Origin: a virus
Length of the DNA stretch: 36,791 nucleotides
IMG/VR virus record: IMGVR_UViG_3300029787_000144
Span: 376-37,166 of that record
Reading direction: 5' to 3' (one strand)
Both the position numbers and the translations under genes were made by a program. A model generated the notes under the pieces. The model was given only the letters and a program-made list of their open reading frames with translations, had not been told where the DNA came from and searched no databases. The stretch's first letter is position 1. Each line of letters begins with the position of its first letter. Shown here one piece after another: positions 28,723-36,791 of this stretch.

Positions 28723-31625
28723 GGTGTTATTCGTCCTTGATTTAAACTGCCTCTAATTTGTCTTCCAGCTATCGCTTGATCTGCTGGACTAAGACCTAAA
28801 GCATCACCGATCCCTGGGTCTGTTACATCAATATTGCTAATAATACTTGAAGTTGCTGCGGGTTGAATATTAAAAGTTTCTAAATTTTCATTAGTAACTC
28901 TTGTATCTTCAGGTTGCGGCCCAACTGATTGAGCTATTATTTGTCTTGGTAATGAAGTTGCTATTTGACCTCTAGTAAAATATTTATCTGCTGCAGCGTT
29001 TACAGCATCGGCAACTCTATCATTAACTCCTTCTGGATTATCTCTTCCTGCTTTAGCTGCTTGCACATATTTTCTTGCAATTTCTGGATTTGATCCAATT
29101 ATATTAAAAAGTTTTGCTTGTATTATTTCTTTGTATTTTTTTATTGGGTTGGCTGTATAACTTGCGGCTGCTATTGTACCTTCTCTTGATACGTCACTTA
29201 AAAATTCTAAATCTTTACCAAATTCTTTCAAAGCAATAAATTCATTTTCGCCTAATATCTCTTTCAATACTTTTGGATCAAATCTGTTTATGTGTTTTAA
29301 TAATGCTTGTGCTGTTTGTGTGCTTGAAAAAACATTCCCATCAACAGCAGATAATATATCTTCAACAACAAATTGTTTTAAATTTTGAAATGATGTTGGA
29401 TCGTTTTCAAAAAATTTTTTAATTTTCTTTGCTTCTGCTAAAGATACACGACCAGGCGTAGCAACTAACTGAACAGCTTCTGCAGGGTCTAATATACCCT
29501 GATTCATTCTATTGACTAAACTAATACCTTTAGTTTGTGCAAACGCTTCTTTTGCTTCTGCTAATTCTTTTAATGAATCAACAAGTGGTTTATTTTGTGC
29601 TGTACCTCTAGAAATTATTTGATCTAAAACTTCTTTGTCTAATTTTTCTGTTCCAGATCTAGCTATAATTTCACCAAGATTTTTTAATTCATTCCATTGT
29701 TCTTTAAATAAAACTCTTCCTACATCATTACCGAGTTTTTGTATTTGCGTGTTAAATAATGTACCACTAAACTTTCCTGTCGTTAAATCACCTGATTTTG
29801 CAATGCCTGTTTTTTGTATTGCATTTTCTAAAAATGATCTTGATAGCTCTTGTCTTAATGGTTCTGCTTGATCTCCAACCGTTGTCAATAATTGTTTGAG
29901 TCTTTCTGGTTGATCTGATTTTAAAACTCTATTGAAGAATGTATCTATTTCAAATTTAACATTAGGATTATCAACACCTAAATCTCTTATACTTCTTATA
30001 ACACCAAATCTTTCTAAATCTTCAAATGTTTTTCTTCCAACTTTGTAAGAGTTCATTGCATCTAATCTTAATTCTGATGCTTCTTTTATTTTTTCTTTGG
30101 CTTCTTTGGACAAGCCTTTTAAACCTTCTAATTTAGTAAGGTTAGTTCCATCAACAGCTCTATCTAAACTTTGTCTTAAACTCATCAAACTATCGTCTAG
30201 AACTCTTCTAAATAGAGCGTTTTCAGACATCATAGCATCGTTTAATTGTTTTCTTGCAAGAACAACTTGTCTAAAACTAGAAAATTCATCTAAACCTCTT
30301 ATAGCGTCTACTGCAGCTTGTGTTCTAGGAGTTGTAGCAGCTATACCACCTGCTTCTTCAATCACTGTATCGAGTGATGCTTTTATTTCTGATGTAGGAA
30401 CAACTCGAGCTGTTTGAGCAGAAACACCTCCTGGTAATTCTACTTGTTTTAACAAATCATCAACACGAGCAAAATCTGAAGCTGTTTTATTTTCAAAAGA
30501 TATAAACGCTTGATTAACTCTGTCTAATAATCTTTCATTTATACTTATATCCATATCAACATTTTTTTGTATATAATCTATACTTTGATTAACAGCTTTA
30601 ATTGAAGCTGCTGACGCATCTGTTTGTGCTTTCTTGAGTGTATTAAATTGTTGTTTTGACAAATTACCGAATCCAACAGCTGCCGCATCAGCTTGTGCGC
30701 CAATTAAATTATCAATTAACTCATCTTTATCATTAAAAGCTGCATTTAAATTTCTTCTTAAACGAGTATCATCTCTTAAAACATTTTCAGAAAATTTTTG
30801 TCTATATCCAACCATAGGTGGTGCGCCTATTGCATCTGCACTAGGTATATAGTCTTTATCTAATAATCTTTCTGCTCTTGCTAATTTTTCACCTTCTAGT
30901 TTTGCTGTTGGAGTTCCTGCTTTTCTAGCTAATTGTGTGCCTCCACCAATTATAGCTCTTCCAGCTTTGAATATTAGACCTCCAGCAAATTCAAATCCAG
31001 CAGCTAATGCGGCTTCTGTTGCTACATCTTTTGCCACCTCTTCTGCACTTTGTTTTTGTACGCCTAGTAAACTTTCAACACCTTCTTCAATAGTCTGTCC
31101 TACAGCGGCACCAAGACCAGCGCCAGCAGACGCACCAAATAATCCAAGAGGTAAACCTAATATAGTTCCACCTACAGCTCCAACTGTTTCAGGAACAAAG
31201 CCAGTTAAATCTGCTATATCGCCAAAAGAAAAACCCTCATCTTCTATGACAAGATTTTTTTCTATTGTATCCATACCTCGTCTACGTTGACCTTCTGGAG
31301 TTAAAGCCAATCTACCATCATTATCTCTTGTAAACCCATCTGCACCTACAAGTTTTGTTAGTATAGCTTCTTGATCGTCAGCCGATTCACCAAAAGATAA
31401 TAATGCTCTTAAACTAGAATCTCCACCAGTTTTGTAATCAAAATTTTCTGTGTCTTTATTAGATTGTTGTCCAACTATATCTTCTAAACTTCTTAATTGA
31501 CCAATACGAGGAGAAGGATTGAGAGCTTGTCCAATACGTTGTTGTTCAGCAACAGTGGGTGTGTCTCCCTCTATTCTAAATTGTTTAATTTCACCTTGAT
31601 TATCTCTTACTTTTATTACAGCCAT
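28719..31625 (-). CDS. Large virion / DNA-ejection-type protein
   Basis: A 968-residue protein, the largest here. It opens MAVIKVRDNQGEIKQFRIEGDTPTVAEQQ, a start seen in internal virion proteins of marine phages. Around 130-230 there is a Gly/Ala-rich hydrophobic stretch (TVGAVGGTILGLPLGLFGASAGAGLGAAVGQ) able to insert into membrane, expected of proteins ejected with DNA. The remaining 700 residues are mostly helical with many Lys/Glu/Asp heptads. Its ATG overlaps the previous stop. Role inferred: part of an ejection conduit. No lytic transglycosylase motif was seen. Confidence 0.7.
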   Translation of the reverse strand: MAVIKVRDNQGEIKQFRIEGDTPTVAEQQRIGQALNPSPRIGQLRSLEDIVGQQSNKDTENFDYKTGGDSSLRALLSFGESADDQEAILTKLVGADGFTRDNDGRLALTPEGQRRRGMDTIEKNLVIEDEGFSFGDIADLTGFVPETVGAVGGTILGLPLGLFGASAGAGLGAAVGQTIEEGVESLLGVQKQSAEEVAKDVATEAALAAGFEFAGGLIFKAGRAIIGGGTQLARKAGTPTAKLEGEKLARAERLLDKDYIPSADAIGAPPMVGYRQKFSENVLRDDTRLRRNLNAAFNDKDELIDNLIGAQADAAAVGFGNLSKQQFNTLKKAQTDASAASIKAVNQSIDYIQKNVDMDISINERLLDRVNQAFISFENKTASDFARVDDLLKQVELPGGVSAQTARVVPTSEIKASLDTVIEEAGGIAATTPRTQAAVDAIRGLDEFSSFRQVVLARKQLNDAMMSENALFRRVLDDSLMSLRQSLDRAVDGTNLTKLEGLKGLSKEAKEKIKEASELRLDAMNSYKVGRKTFEDLERFGVIRSIRDLGVDNPNVKFEIDTFFNRVLKSDQPERLKQLLTTVGDQAEPLRQELSRSFLENAIQKTGIAKSGDLTTGKFSGTLFNTQIQKLGNDVGRVLFKEQWNELKNLGEIIARSGTEKLDKEVLDQIISRGTAQNKPLVDSLKELAEAKEAFAQTKGISLVNRMNQGILDPAEAVQLVATPGRVSLAEAKKIKKFFENDPTSFQNLKQFVVEDILSAVDGNVFSSTQTAQALLKHINRFDPKVLKEILGENEFIALKEFGKDLEFLSDVSREGTIAAASYTANPIKKYKEIIQAKLFNIIGSNPEIARKYVQAAKAGRDNPEGVNDRVADAVNAAADKYFTRGQIATSLPRQIIAQSVGPQPEDTRVTNENLETFNIQPAATSSIISNIDVTDPGIGDALGLSPADQAIAGRQIRGSLNQGRITP

Positions 31626-33409
31626 TATTCTGCCTGTTGTGTTCTAACATCAAAAACGCCATCGTCTCCCATAGCAACATTATATGTTGTATCAAATTTA
31701 GGTAAAGATCTTTTAGCATATCTATTTAATTTTGTTAAACCTTGTTGAACATCTAATTTACCTTCAACTACAATTAATTCATAAACTTCTTTGAGAGCGA
31801 GTTTTAATCTTTCTTTATCTTGAACTCCTTCTAATTGTCCTACTATTTGTTGAACTCTTTCTCTATCTGCATCTGATATAGTTTTACCAGCTTCTCCTAA
31901 AATTTGAGGAGCTTTTTGAGCTGCTATAGATCTTAATACATATCGCACTTTATCTGAATCCGTTGCGCCTCCTTTACCCATATCTATTCCAAATGCTCTT
32001 GCAAAACCAGTAACACCATCAGCAATTTGTCCAGGGACATCTACTCTACCTTCATCTGTAATGCTAAAAGCTGTTCCAATTTTTTTTGCTATCTTATCTA
32101 AACTTCTATCAACTTTTACAAGTTTAGCAAAATCATCTTCATAATTAGAGGCATTGTAAAATCCTAATTTTGGCATGTCTGGCCCTTTGTAGTTTTGATT
32201 AACTCTTGCTATAGATATAGTCAAATCATCAGGCGCATCGTTAAATAAAGATATATTTTCTCTTTTTGCTAAATATTTTTCTCCATATTCAGGTGTTTTA
32301 AAATAGGCTTCAGCAGCTTTTTTGTATATTGAACTAGGAACTATCTCATATTGTTCATTGAATTTTTTGCTTTCATTAAGAGAGTTAAGCTCATAACTAT
32401 TAAGCATAACATTTTCACCTTTTTCAAAGTTTTGTGCCAAACCTTTTATACCTTTAAGTTTACCTTTTGGTATAATATAATAATTACTTCTATTCATAGC
32501 TGCTGTTTGATCTTCTTTTTTTCTACTTATTGCAAATTCACCAGCCTTTGCACGAACAGTCTTTGCTTCTGCTACGGCTTTTCTAAAATCAGGCATTGCG
32601 GCTTCGCCAGCCTCACCAGTGGCAGTTAAGATTTTACTTAAATCAAAACCTTTACCTGCTCTGTTTTGCATTAGAGCTAATCCAAAAGACATTAGAGCTT
32701 GTTTTGTATCAGGCTCTCCTGATATATCCAAACCTGTTGCTTCACCAAATTCTTTTATATATTCATCATAATTTTGTGGCTTAATACCAGGTCTTGCTTG
32801 TTCAAGAAATTCACTAAGAGCTGTCTTTGTGGCTGTTTGTGCTGCAGTTAAATTTTCTTCTGTGTCTGTGCTTTCTGTGCTTTCTGCTGTTTCATCAGTA
32901 GCTCCCGTTGATTCTGCTAATCCTGCATCAAAGTCATCAGTTTTACTTGTTCCTATCCCAACAATATCAGACTCAAGACCTTGTAACTTATTATTAATTT
33001 CTGAAGCCTCATTAACTTCTGAAAAATCGTCAACAATCTTACTTGCCTTATCTTGTATTATTTGAGGATTTGTAAGAGCTTCTAAAACTTCTGCTTGTGT
33101 TGTTGCTCCTACAGGGCTTCCAGTTAAGGCTTGACTAAATCCAGGAGAAACTCCTTGGCCCATTATTCCAGAACCTAACATAGAACGAGCTTCAGCAGAT
33201 TGTTTTTTGTCTTCTCCAAGAAATATATTACCTAAACCTTGAGGTCTAAATGGTCTTGGTGTTTCATCTTCTCTTGGAAGTCTTTCTAAAGTTTTTGGAT
33301 CAAATTGCTGTGGTTTTTCTATACCTAAAGCCTTGCGAAGCTCTGGAGAGGTAACCTCTAAAGCTCCTATTCCACTTGTATATCTAGGTCCGCTTTTATA
33401 CATAGCCAT
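31625..33409 (-). CDS. Virion protein with ISDADR motif
   Basis: A 594-residue protein. The N-terminal 200 residues are low complexity, Thr/Glu/Ser-rich near 170-195 (ESTGATDETAESTESTDTEE). The middle is Lys-rich and the C-terminal part contains GEAGKTISDADRERVQQIVGQLEG, almost the same as the repeats in the 272-residue protein at 3174-3992. GGAG is 9 nt before the ATG. It lies in the run of large late genes and is probably an internal or tail-tube virion protein. Confidence 0.7.
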   Translation of the reverse strand: MAMYKSGPRYTSGIGALEVTSPELRKALGIEKPQQFDPKTLERLPREDETPRPFRPQGLGNIFLGEDKKQSAEARSMLGSGIMGQGVSPGFSQALTGSPVGATTQAEVLEALTNPQIIQDKASKIVDDFSEVNEASEINNKLQGLESDIVGIGTSKTDDFDAGLAESTGATDETAESTESTDTEENLTAAQTATKTALSEFLEQARPGIKPQNYDEYIKEFGEATGLDISGEPDTKQALMSFGLALMQNRAGKGFDLSKILTATGEAGEAAMPDFRKAVAEAKTVRAKAGEFAISRKKEDQTAAMNRSNYYIIPKGKLKGIKGLAQNFEKGENVMLNSYELNSLNESKKFNEQYEIVPSSIYKKAAEAYFKTPEYGEKYLAKRENISLFNDAPDDLTISIARVNQNYKGPDMPKLGFYNASNYEDDFAKLVKVDRSLDKIAKKIGTAFSITDEGRVDVPGQIADGVTGFARAFGIDMGKGGATDSDKVRYVLRSIAAQKAPQILGEAGKTISDADRERVQQIVGQLEGVQDKERLKLALKEVYELIVVEGKLDVQQGLTKLNRYAKRSLPKFDTTYNVAMGDDGVFDVRTQQAE

Positions 33410-33421
33410 CGTTTACAGCTC

Positions 33422-34729
33422 CTATTTACCTGTAGTACCACCAAAAGGTGCAATTTGTGACAATGTTGTGTAAGCACCAATACCTTGTAAGAAAGGATTA
33501 GCTGATGGTGTTGCAGTTTGTGCAAATGTAGAAGGTATGCTTGAACTAGGCATTCCTTGTAATAAGTTTTGACCTATTTGTAATCTTGTATAAGGGTCTT
33601 GAACTTTTTGCATTTGATTTTGTCTATAAGCATCTAATTGAGCTTGTTGTTGCTGTTGTCTCATTGCACCTAATTGACTTAGTTGAGATACATCTGCTTG
33701 ACCTAATGCTTGTTGCAAACGACCTATATCTGACGTTGTGCCTGCTAATTGACCAAACTGTTGACCAATAGCGCCTTGTCTGCCTCCAGCAGTGCTATAT
33801 TGCCCACCAATACTGCCTAATGTGCTTCCTAGTTGACCTAAAGATGTTCCTAATTGCCCTCTACCTTGACCTAATTGACCAAATCTAGCACCTAAATCGC
33901 CTCTGCCTTGTCCTAATGCTCCGAATCTAGCACCTAAATCACCTGATGCTTGACCCAATCCAGCTTGTAGTTTTGCTGCATTTTGAGAACCTTGCAATGC
34001 TTGTGCATAATTAGCAGATAATAATTTAGATAATGTATCTGCTTTTGCTTCTTGTAATCCTTTATCTCTTTCAGCTCTTTGAACGCCTTCACGACCACCA
34101 CCAAAAGCTCCAGCTTGTATGGCTCTAGCAGCGTCACCTTGTCTTGCTTTATCAGCCTGCTCGTCAAGTTGCCTCATTGTGGCATCAATAACTTGCTGTT
34201 GAAAAGGATTCATAAATTTAGATATACCTTGCGATGGATCAGCTAAATCAGACGCTTGTCGTAGATAATCAGCACCTTGAGCAACAGCGCCTCTGCCAGA
34301 GGTAAAATCTTGCATACCAGAGCCAATAGCACTTCTACCAAGATCAAAATCTGTTAAGCCACCTCTAGTTACACCTTCTGCTCCAGAAGTCATTCTGTCT
34401 GCACGACCAAGAGTTCCTAATCCAGATCGAAGACTTCCTAATCCAGCAGCTAACGCTTGTTGTCCAGCAAGTGTTTGATCTCTTGCGCCTCTAATAAAAG
34501 GTTGATAAGAACCAGCTAATTGTTCGCCCAAACTTATAGCTTTTTTACGAAGAGGATCTATTCCAGCAATTTGAAATTGTGGTAGACCTAAAGCAGAATC
34601 TAATAATCCTTTAGTGGTTTGCTTACCATCAGCATCAAACTCACCGAATCCTGTTTGCAACATACGTTTTTGCAAACCTTCAAGAAAGGGAGGAAGTCTG
34701 TTTATATTTTCAACGGTTTGAACTGCCAT
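33422..34729 (-). CDS. Gly/Gln/Leu repeat virion protein
   Basis: A 435-residue protein. Residues of about 235-330 are a run of short repeats of the form LGARFGQLGQGRGDLG, LGTSLGQLGSTLG, GQQFGQLAG, about eight copies, which may form a beta-solenoid or elongated helix. A Gln-rich helix (AMRQQQQQAQLDAYRQNQ) and PYTRLQIGQNLLQG follow. The N-terminal half has FRQQVIDATMRQLDEQADKARQ and AAAIQAGAFGGGREGVQR-type helices, as in phage DNA-ejection proteins. Start overlaps the previous stop. Confidence 0.7.
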   Translation of the reverse strand: MAVQTVENINRLPPFLEGLQKRMLQTGFGEFDADGKQTTKGLLDSALGLPQFQIAGIDPLRKKAISLGEQLAGSYQPFIRGARDQTLAGQQALAAGLGSLRSGLGTLGRADRMTSGAEGVTRGGLTDFDLGRSAIGSGMQDFTSGRGAVAQGADYLRQASDLADPSQGISKFMNPFQQQVIDATMRQLDEQADKARQGDAARAIQAGAFGGGREGVQRAERDKGLQEAKADTLSKLLSANYAQALQGSQNAAKLQAGLGQASGDLGARFGALGQGRGDLGARFGQLGQGRGQLGTSLGQLGSTLGSIGGQYSTAGGRQGAIGQQFGQLAGTTSDIGRLQQALGQADVSQLSQLGAMRQQQQQAQLDAYRQNQMQKVQDPYTRLQIGQNLLQGMPSSSIPSTFAQTATPSANPFLQGIGAYTTLSQIAPFGGTTGK

Positions 34730-36405
34730 TATGCCCTAGCCTCCAAGTTATCCATCATGTTATAGGCTCTTTGAATACCTTTTCTTTGATTTCCATCACC
34801 TAATCCTTTAACTGCATCTTTTGTTAAAACAAATTCACCTGCCATAAGCATAGCAGGCACATCATCTTTTCGTCCAGAACCTTCGCTTGGATCTATACCA
34901 CCGTTTCTACGAGGAAAACCCATCTCGCCACCCATGTTAGCATATGTTATACCACCAAGTTTACCACCAGGGCCGCCAAAACCAAAAGGTCTTCTTTCAT
35001 AAGCTGTTCTAGTATCTTCATCTTCATCGCCACCAGCTAGTAGTTGAGCAATTAATCCAGCAGATAATCCTTCACCCATTTGAGTATTTAACAATTTACT
35101 TAATAAATTATCTTCACTTACACCTAATGACTGCAATAATTCTCCAGACATTGTTTTTGGCACAAAGGCTTTTTTAACACCTTCAGCGGCGACATCAGTT
35201 GCTGTTTTTGAAACAGCGTCTGTTATTGCTTGATTACGAGAAATACCTTGTCCAAGTGATTTTCCAACTGTTCCAGCTTGTGATGCTCCTTGTTTTGTAG
35301 CATCTGATCCAATACTAGCTTCTGAGCCTCCAGTTAAAGCACCAATTCCACCTGATAACAATCCAGCCATCAAAGCGTCTTTAGTTTTTGCGCCACCAAG
35401 TTTACTTGTTATAGCTCCAGTTAAAGCTCTACTTACGAAAGGATTAGACAAAAAAGAACCCGCAGTGCTACCTGCTCCAAATAAACCACCAAGACCTGCA
35501 CCAGCCGCAGGTCCTAACATAGCTCCAATAGCTATAGGAGCTGCTTTTTTAAGAAGTTTACCTAAATCAAAAAATTCTTGCTGACCTGTCATTGGGTTTA
35601 TGCTTCCAGCATTAGAGCCAACTATTTGTCTTTGTGGGTCAAGACCTTGATTAACAAGAGCTTGATTTAATCCCATTCCTATTTGTGGGTTTTCTTGTAA
35701 TATAGATTGAGGCACAACCATCTCGCCAGCTTGTGCGTGAACCATTTGATTATCACCAAATCTACCCATATCGGCTAATCCTCCATTTGCATATGATCTT
35801 GCTGTTACAAATTGATTGTTGTTATTAATTAAATTATTTATACCATCACCAATAGAATTAAAATTTGACGGTTGCAAGTTTATTCCTGAATTGGCAAAGT
35901 CCAAATCAATCTTAGATTGTAGTTGACCTGAATTGGCAACGGCTATTTGAGCCTGTTTAAAATCCTCAAAAGACATTTCACCAGGAAGCACAACTCTACC
36001 CATGAAACCTTCGGCTCTTTGTCTTCTTGCGTCTTCTACTGCTTTATCATAATCTGCTCTTAATTGACTTTGTGAGTCAGTTGCTGCGTTTGCAATACTC
36101 ATTGGTTGTTGTGCTGTTAACTCAGCAGGTTTTGGTTTAGGAAAAAGAGGATCGTTATTTATAAGATTATCAATCGCTGATGAACCATCAGAGTTGCTAA
36201 AATTAGGAGTTGATGGGTTTTGTGTAGATAAGGCAGTATTAGTACCTTGATTTTTATTTTGTATTAACTGTAAAAATTCACCATTTTTACTAACTTGTTC
36301 TTGAATGTTTTCTAATAAACCATTGCCGCCAAAAGAAGGATTTATACTAGATCCAAAAGATCCAGCAAATCCGCCTTCTTGCATATACATTGGTCTATTA
36401 TACAT
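34729..36405 (-). CDS. Virion protein with tail-tape-like C-terminal motif
   Basis: A 558-residue protein. NQMVHAQAGEMVVPQSIL near 220 and DDVPAMLMAGEFVLTKDAVKGLG near 525 are forms of the phage motif D-PAxL-xGEFV...AVxxxG found near the ends of tape-measure and tail-associated proteins. The centre (IAIGAMLGPAAGAGLGGLFGAGSTAG) is Gly/Ala-rich and hydrophobic. An MGGEMGFPRRNGG stretch links it to the MxxGG family at 3-5 kb. AAGGAT precedes the ATG. Confidence 0.75.
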   Translation of the reverse strand: MYNRPMYMQEGGFAGSFGSSINPSFGGNGLLENIQEQVSKNGEFLQLIQNKNQGTNTALSTQNPSTPNFSNSDGSSAIDNLINNDPLFPKPKPAELTAQQPMSIANAATDSQSQLRADYDKAVEDARRQRAEGFMGRVVLPGEMSFEDFKQAQIAVANSGQLQSKIDLDFANSGINLQPSNFNSIGDGINNLINNNNQFVTARSYANGGLADMGRFGDNQMVHAQAGEMVVPQSILQENPQIGMGLNQALVNQGLDPQRQIVGSNAGSINPMTGQQEFFDLGKLLKKAAPIAIGAMLGPAAGAGLGGLFGAGSTAGSFLSNPFVSRALTGAITSKLGGAKTKDALMAGLLSGGIGALTGGSEASIGSDATKQGASQAGTVGKSLGQGISRNQAITDAVSKTATDVAAEGVKKAFVPKTMSGELLQSLGVSEDNLLSKLLNTQMGEGLSAGLIAQLLAGGDEDEDTRTAYERRPFGFGGPGGKLGGITYANMGGEMGFPRRNGGIDPSEGSGRKDDVPAMLMAGEFVLTKDAVKGLGDGNQRKGIQRAYNMMDNLEARA

Positions 36406-36468
36406 ATTTTATCCTTATTGTTATAAAATTTAACATCATTTCTCATTTAACACAAGATTATAACTTTA

Positions 36469-36759
36469 TTAACTAACGCTTACTGTCACAGTTCCAACTG
36501 AACCAATTGCCGAAACACTCCCTGATAAGGCTTGACCTGGTTCTAATATTCTTAAAAAACCGCCATCTCCAATGTAAATATCACCAATAGAAAAAGTATT
36601 ACCCGTACCACTACTCGGTATAGAGGGAAAATTAAGTTGAGGATTTTGTAATTGATTTATTATTACTTCTAACGATCTAACTAAATCAACTAAATAACTG
36701 ACACTCACTTCATCTGATGGAGTTGGAAGTCTAGGAAATGGAACAATATTGTTTGACAT
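36469..36759 (-). CDS. Small phage structural-type protein
   Basis: A 96-residue protein: a helical N-terminus (SVSYLVDLVRSLEVIINQLQNPQLNF), a Ser/Gly/Thr turn region, and a beta-rich C-terminus (GTVTVSVS). The ATG overlaps the TAA of the preceding gene. A short A/T-rich gap (36406-36468) separates it from the next gene. Possibly a tail-fibre or head-decoration accessory; unproven. Confidence 0.6.
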   Translation of the reverse strand: MSNNIVPFPRLPTPSDEVSVSYLVDLVRSLEVIINQLQNPQLNFPSIPSSGTGNTFSIGDIYIGDGGFLRILEPGQALSGSVSAIGSVGTVTVSVS

Positions 36760-36791
36760 TATCTTCTACCATCTGGTCTAGCATCAACTCT
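36759..36791 (-). CDS. 3' end of an upstream gene, partial
   Basis: Ten codons (RVDARPDGRR) and a TAA stop that overlaps the next ATG by one base (TAATG), the same junction as most neighbours. The rest lies outside the window; nothing about its function can be said. Confidence 0.5.
   Translation of the reverse strand, partial: RVDARPDGRR

Overview
The window is most of an AT-rich tailed dsDNA bacteriophage genome, probably from an uncultured marine phage. Large terminase, small terminase, portal, T4-type lysozyme, big glycine/glutamine-rich virion proteins and a compact replication/recombination module are all present. There is no integrase, rRNA or convincing tRNA, and no capsid, tail-tube or DNA polymerase gene, so the genome continues outside the window. 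The marine origin rests on remembered resemblance to marine phage contigs and on base composition; the host cannot be named. All genes but one read on the minus strand, so transcription runs from high to low coordinates and stop/start overlaps (TAATG, ATGA) are the rule.

In the direction of transcription: 36.8-28.7 kb holds large virion or DNA-ejection proteins, then the lysozyme (28.26-28.72). At 27.6-28.3 kb is a control region: the only plus-strand gene (a ribbon-helix-helix-like protein), a DUF1064 protein and a strong minus promoter with a palindrome between its boxes. From 27.6 to 17.9 kb is the replication/recombination/modification operon: Sak4-like ATPase, SSB-like protein, zinc-finger protein preceded by a structured RNA, SF2 helicase, Cas4-like nuclease, TOPRIM-ATPase primase-helicase, PAPS-reductase-like protein and cytosine methyltransferase with a long gene embedded in another frame. 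From 17.9 to 14.1 kb are small accessory genes, several with CxxC zinc motifs, two of them short ORFs (58 and 41 codons).

Between the small terminase (13.3-13.8) and the terminase/portal block lies the most unusual part, 13.3-9.1 kb. Three transcription units, each closed by an intrinsic terminator and two with near-identical sigma70-like promoters, are separated by GC-rich linkers full of CGAACAATTGT repeats. They carry a GS-fold amidoligase, a gamma-glutamylcyclotransferase and small unknowns, and look like a row of moron cassettes. The same 9-mer, CGAACAATT, also occurs about ten times inside genes in all six possible codon phases, so it is selected as DNA and not as protein. A second unrelated palindromic array (ACTTACC/GGTAAGT) lies just upstream of the small terminase.

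From 8.9 kb to position 1 are a possibly leaderless small gene, an XRE regulator, a disordered virion protein, TerL, three Lys/Gly/Met-rich repeat proteins, the portal and a membrane-anchored protein cut by the window edge that appears to carry a one-base frameshift. Coordinates, repeat counts and structures were worked out by eye; family names come from recognising motifs, not from searches.
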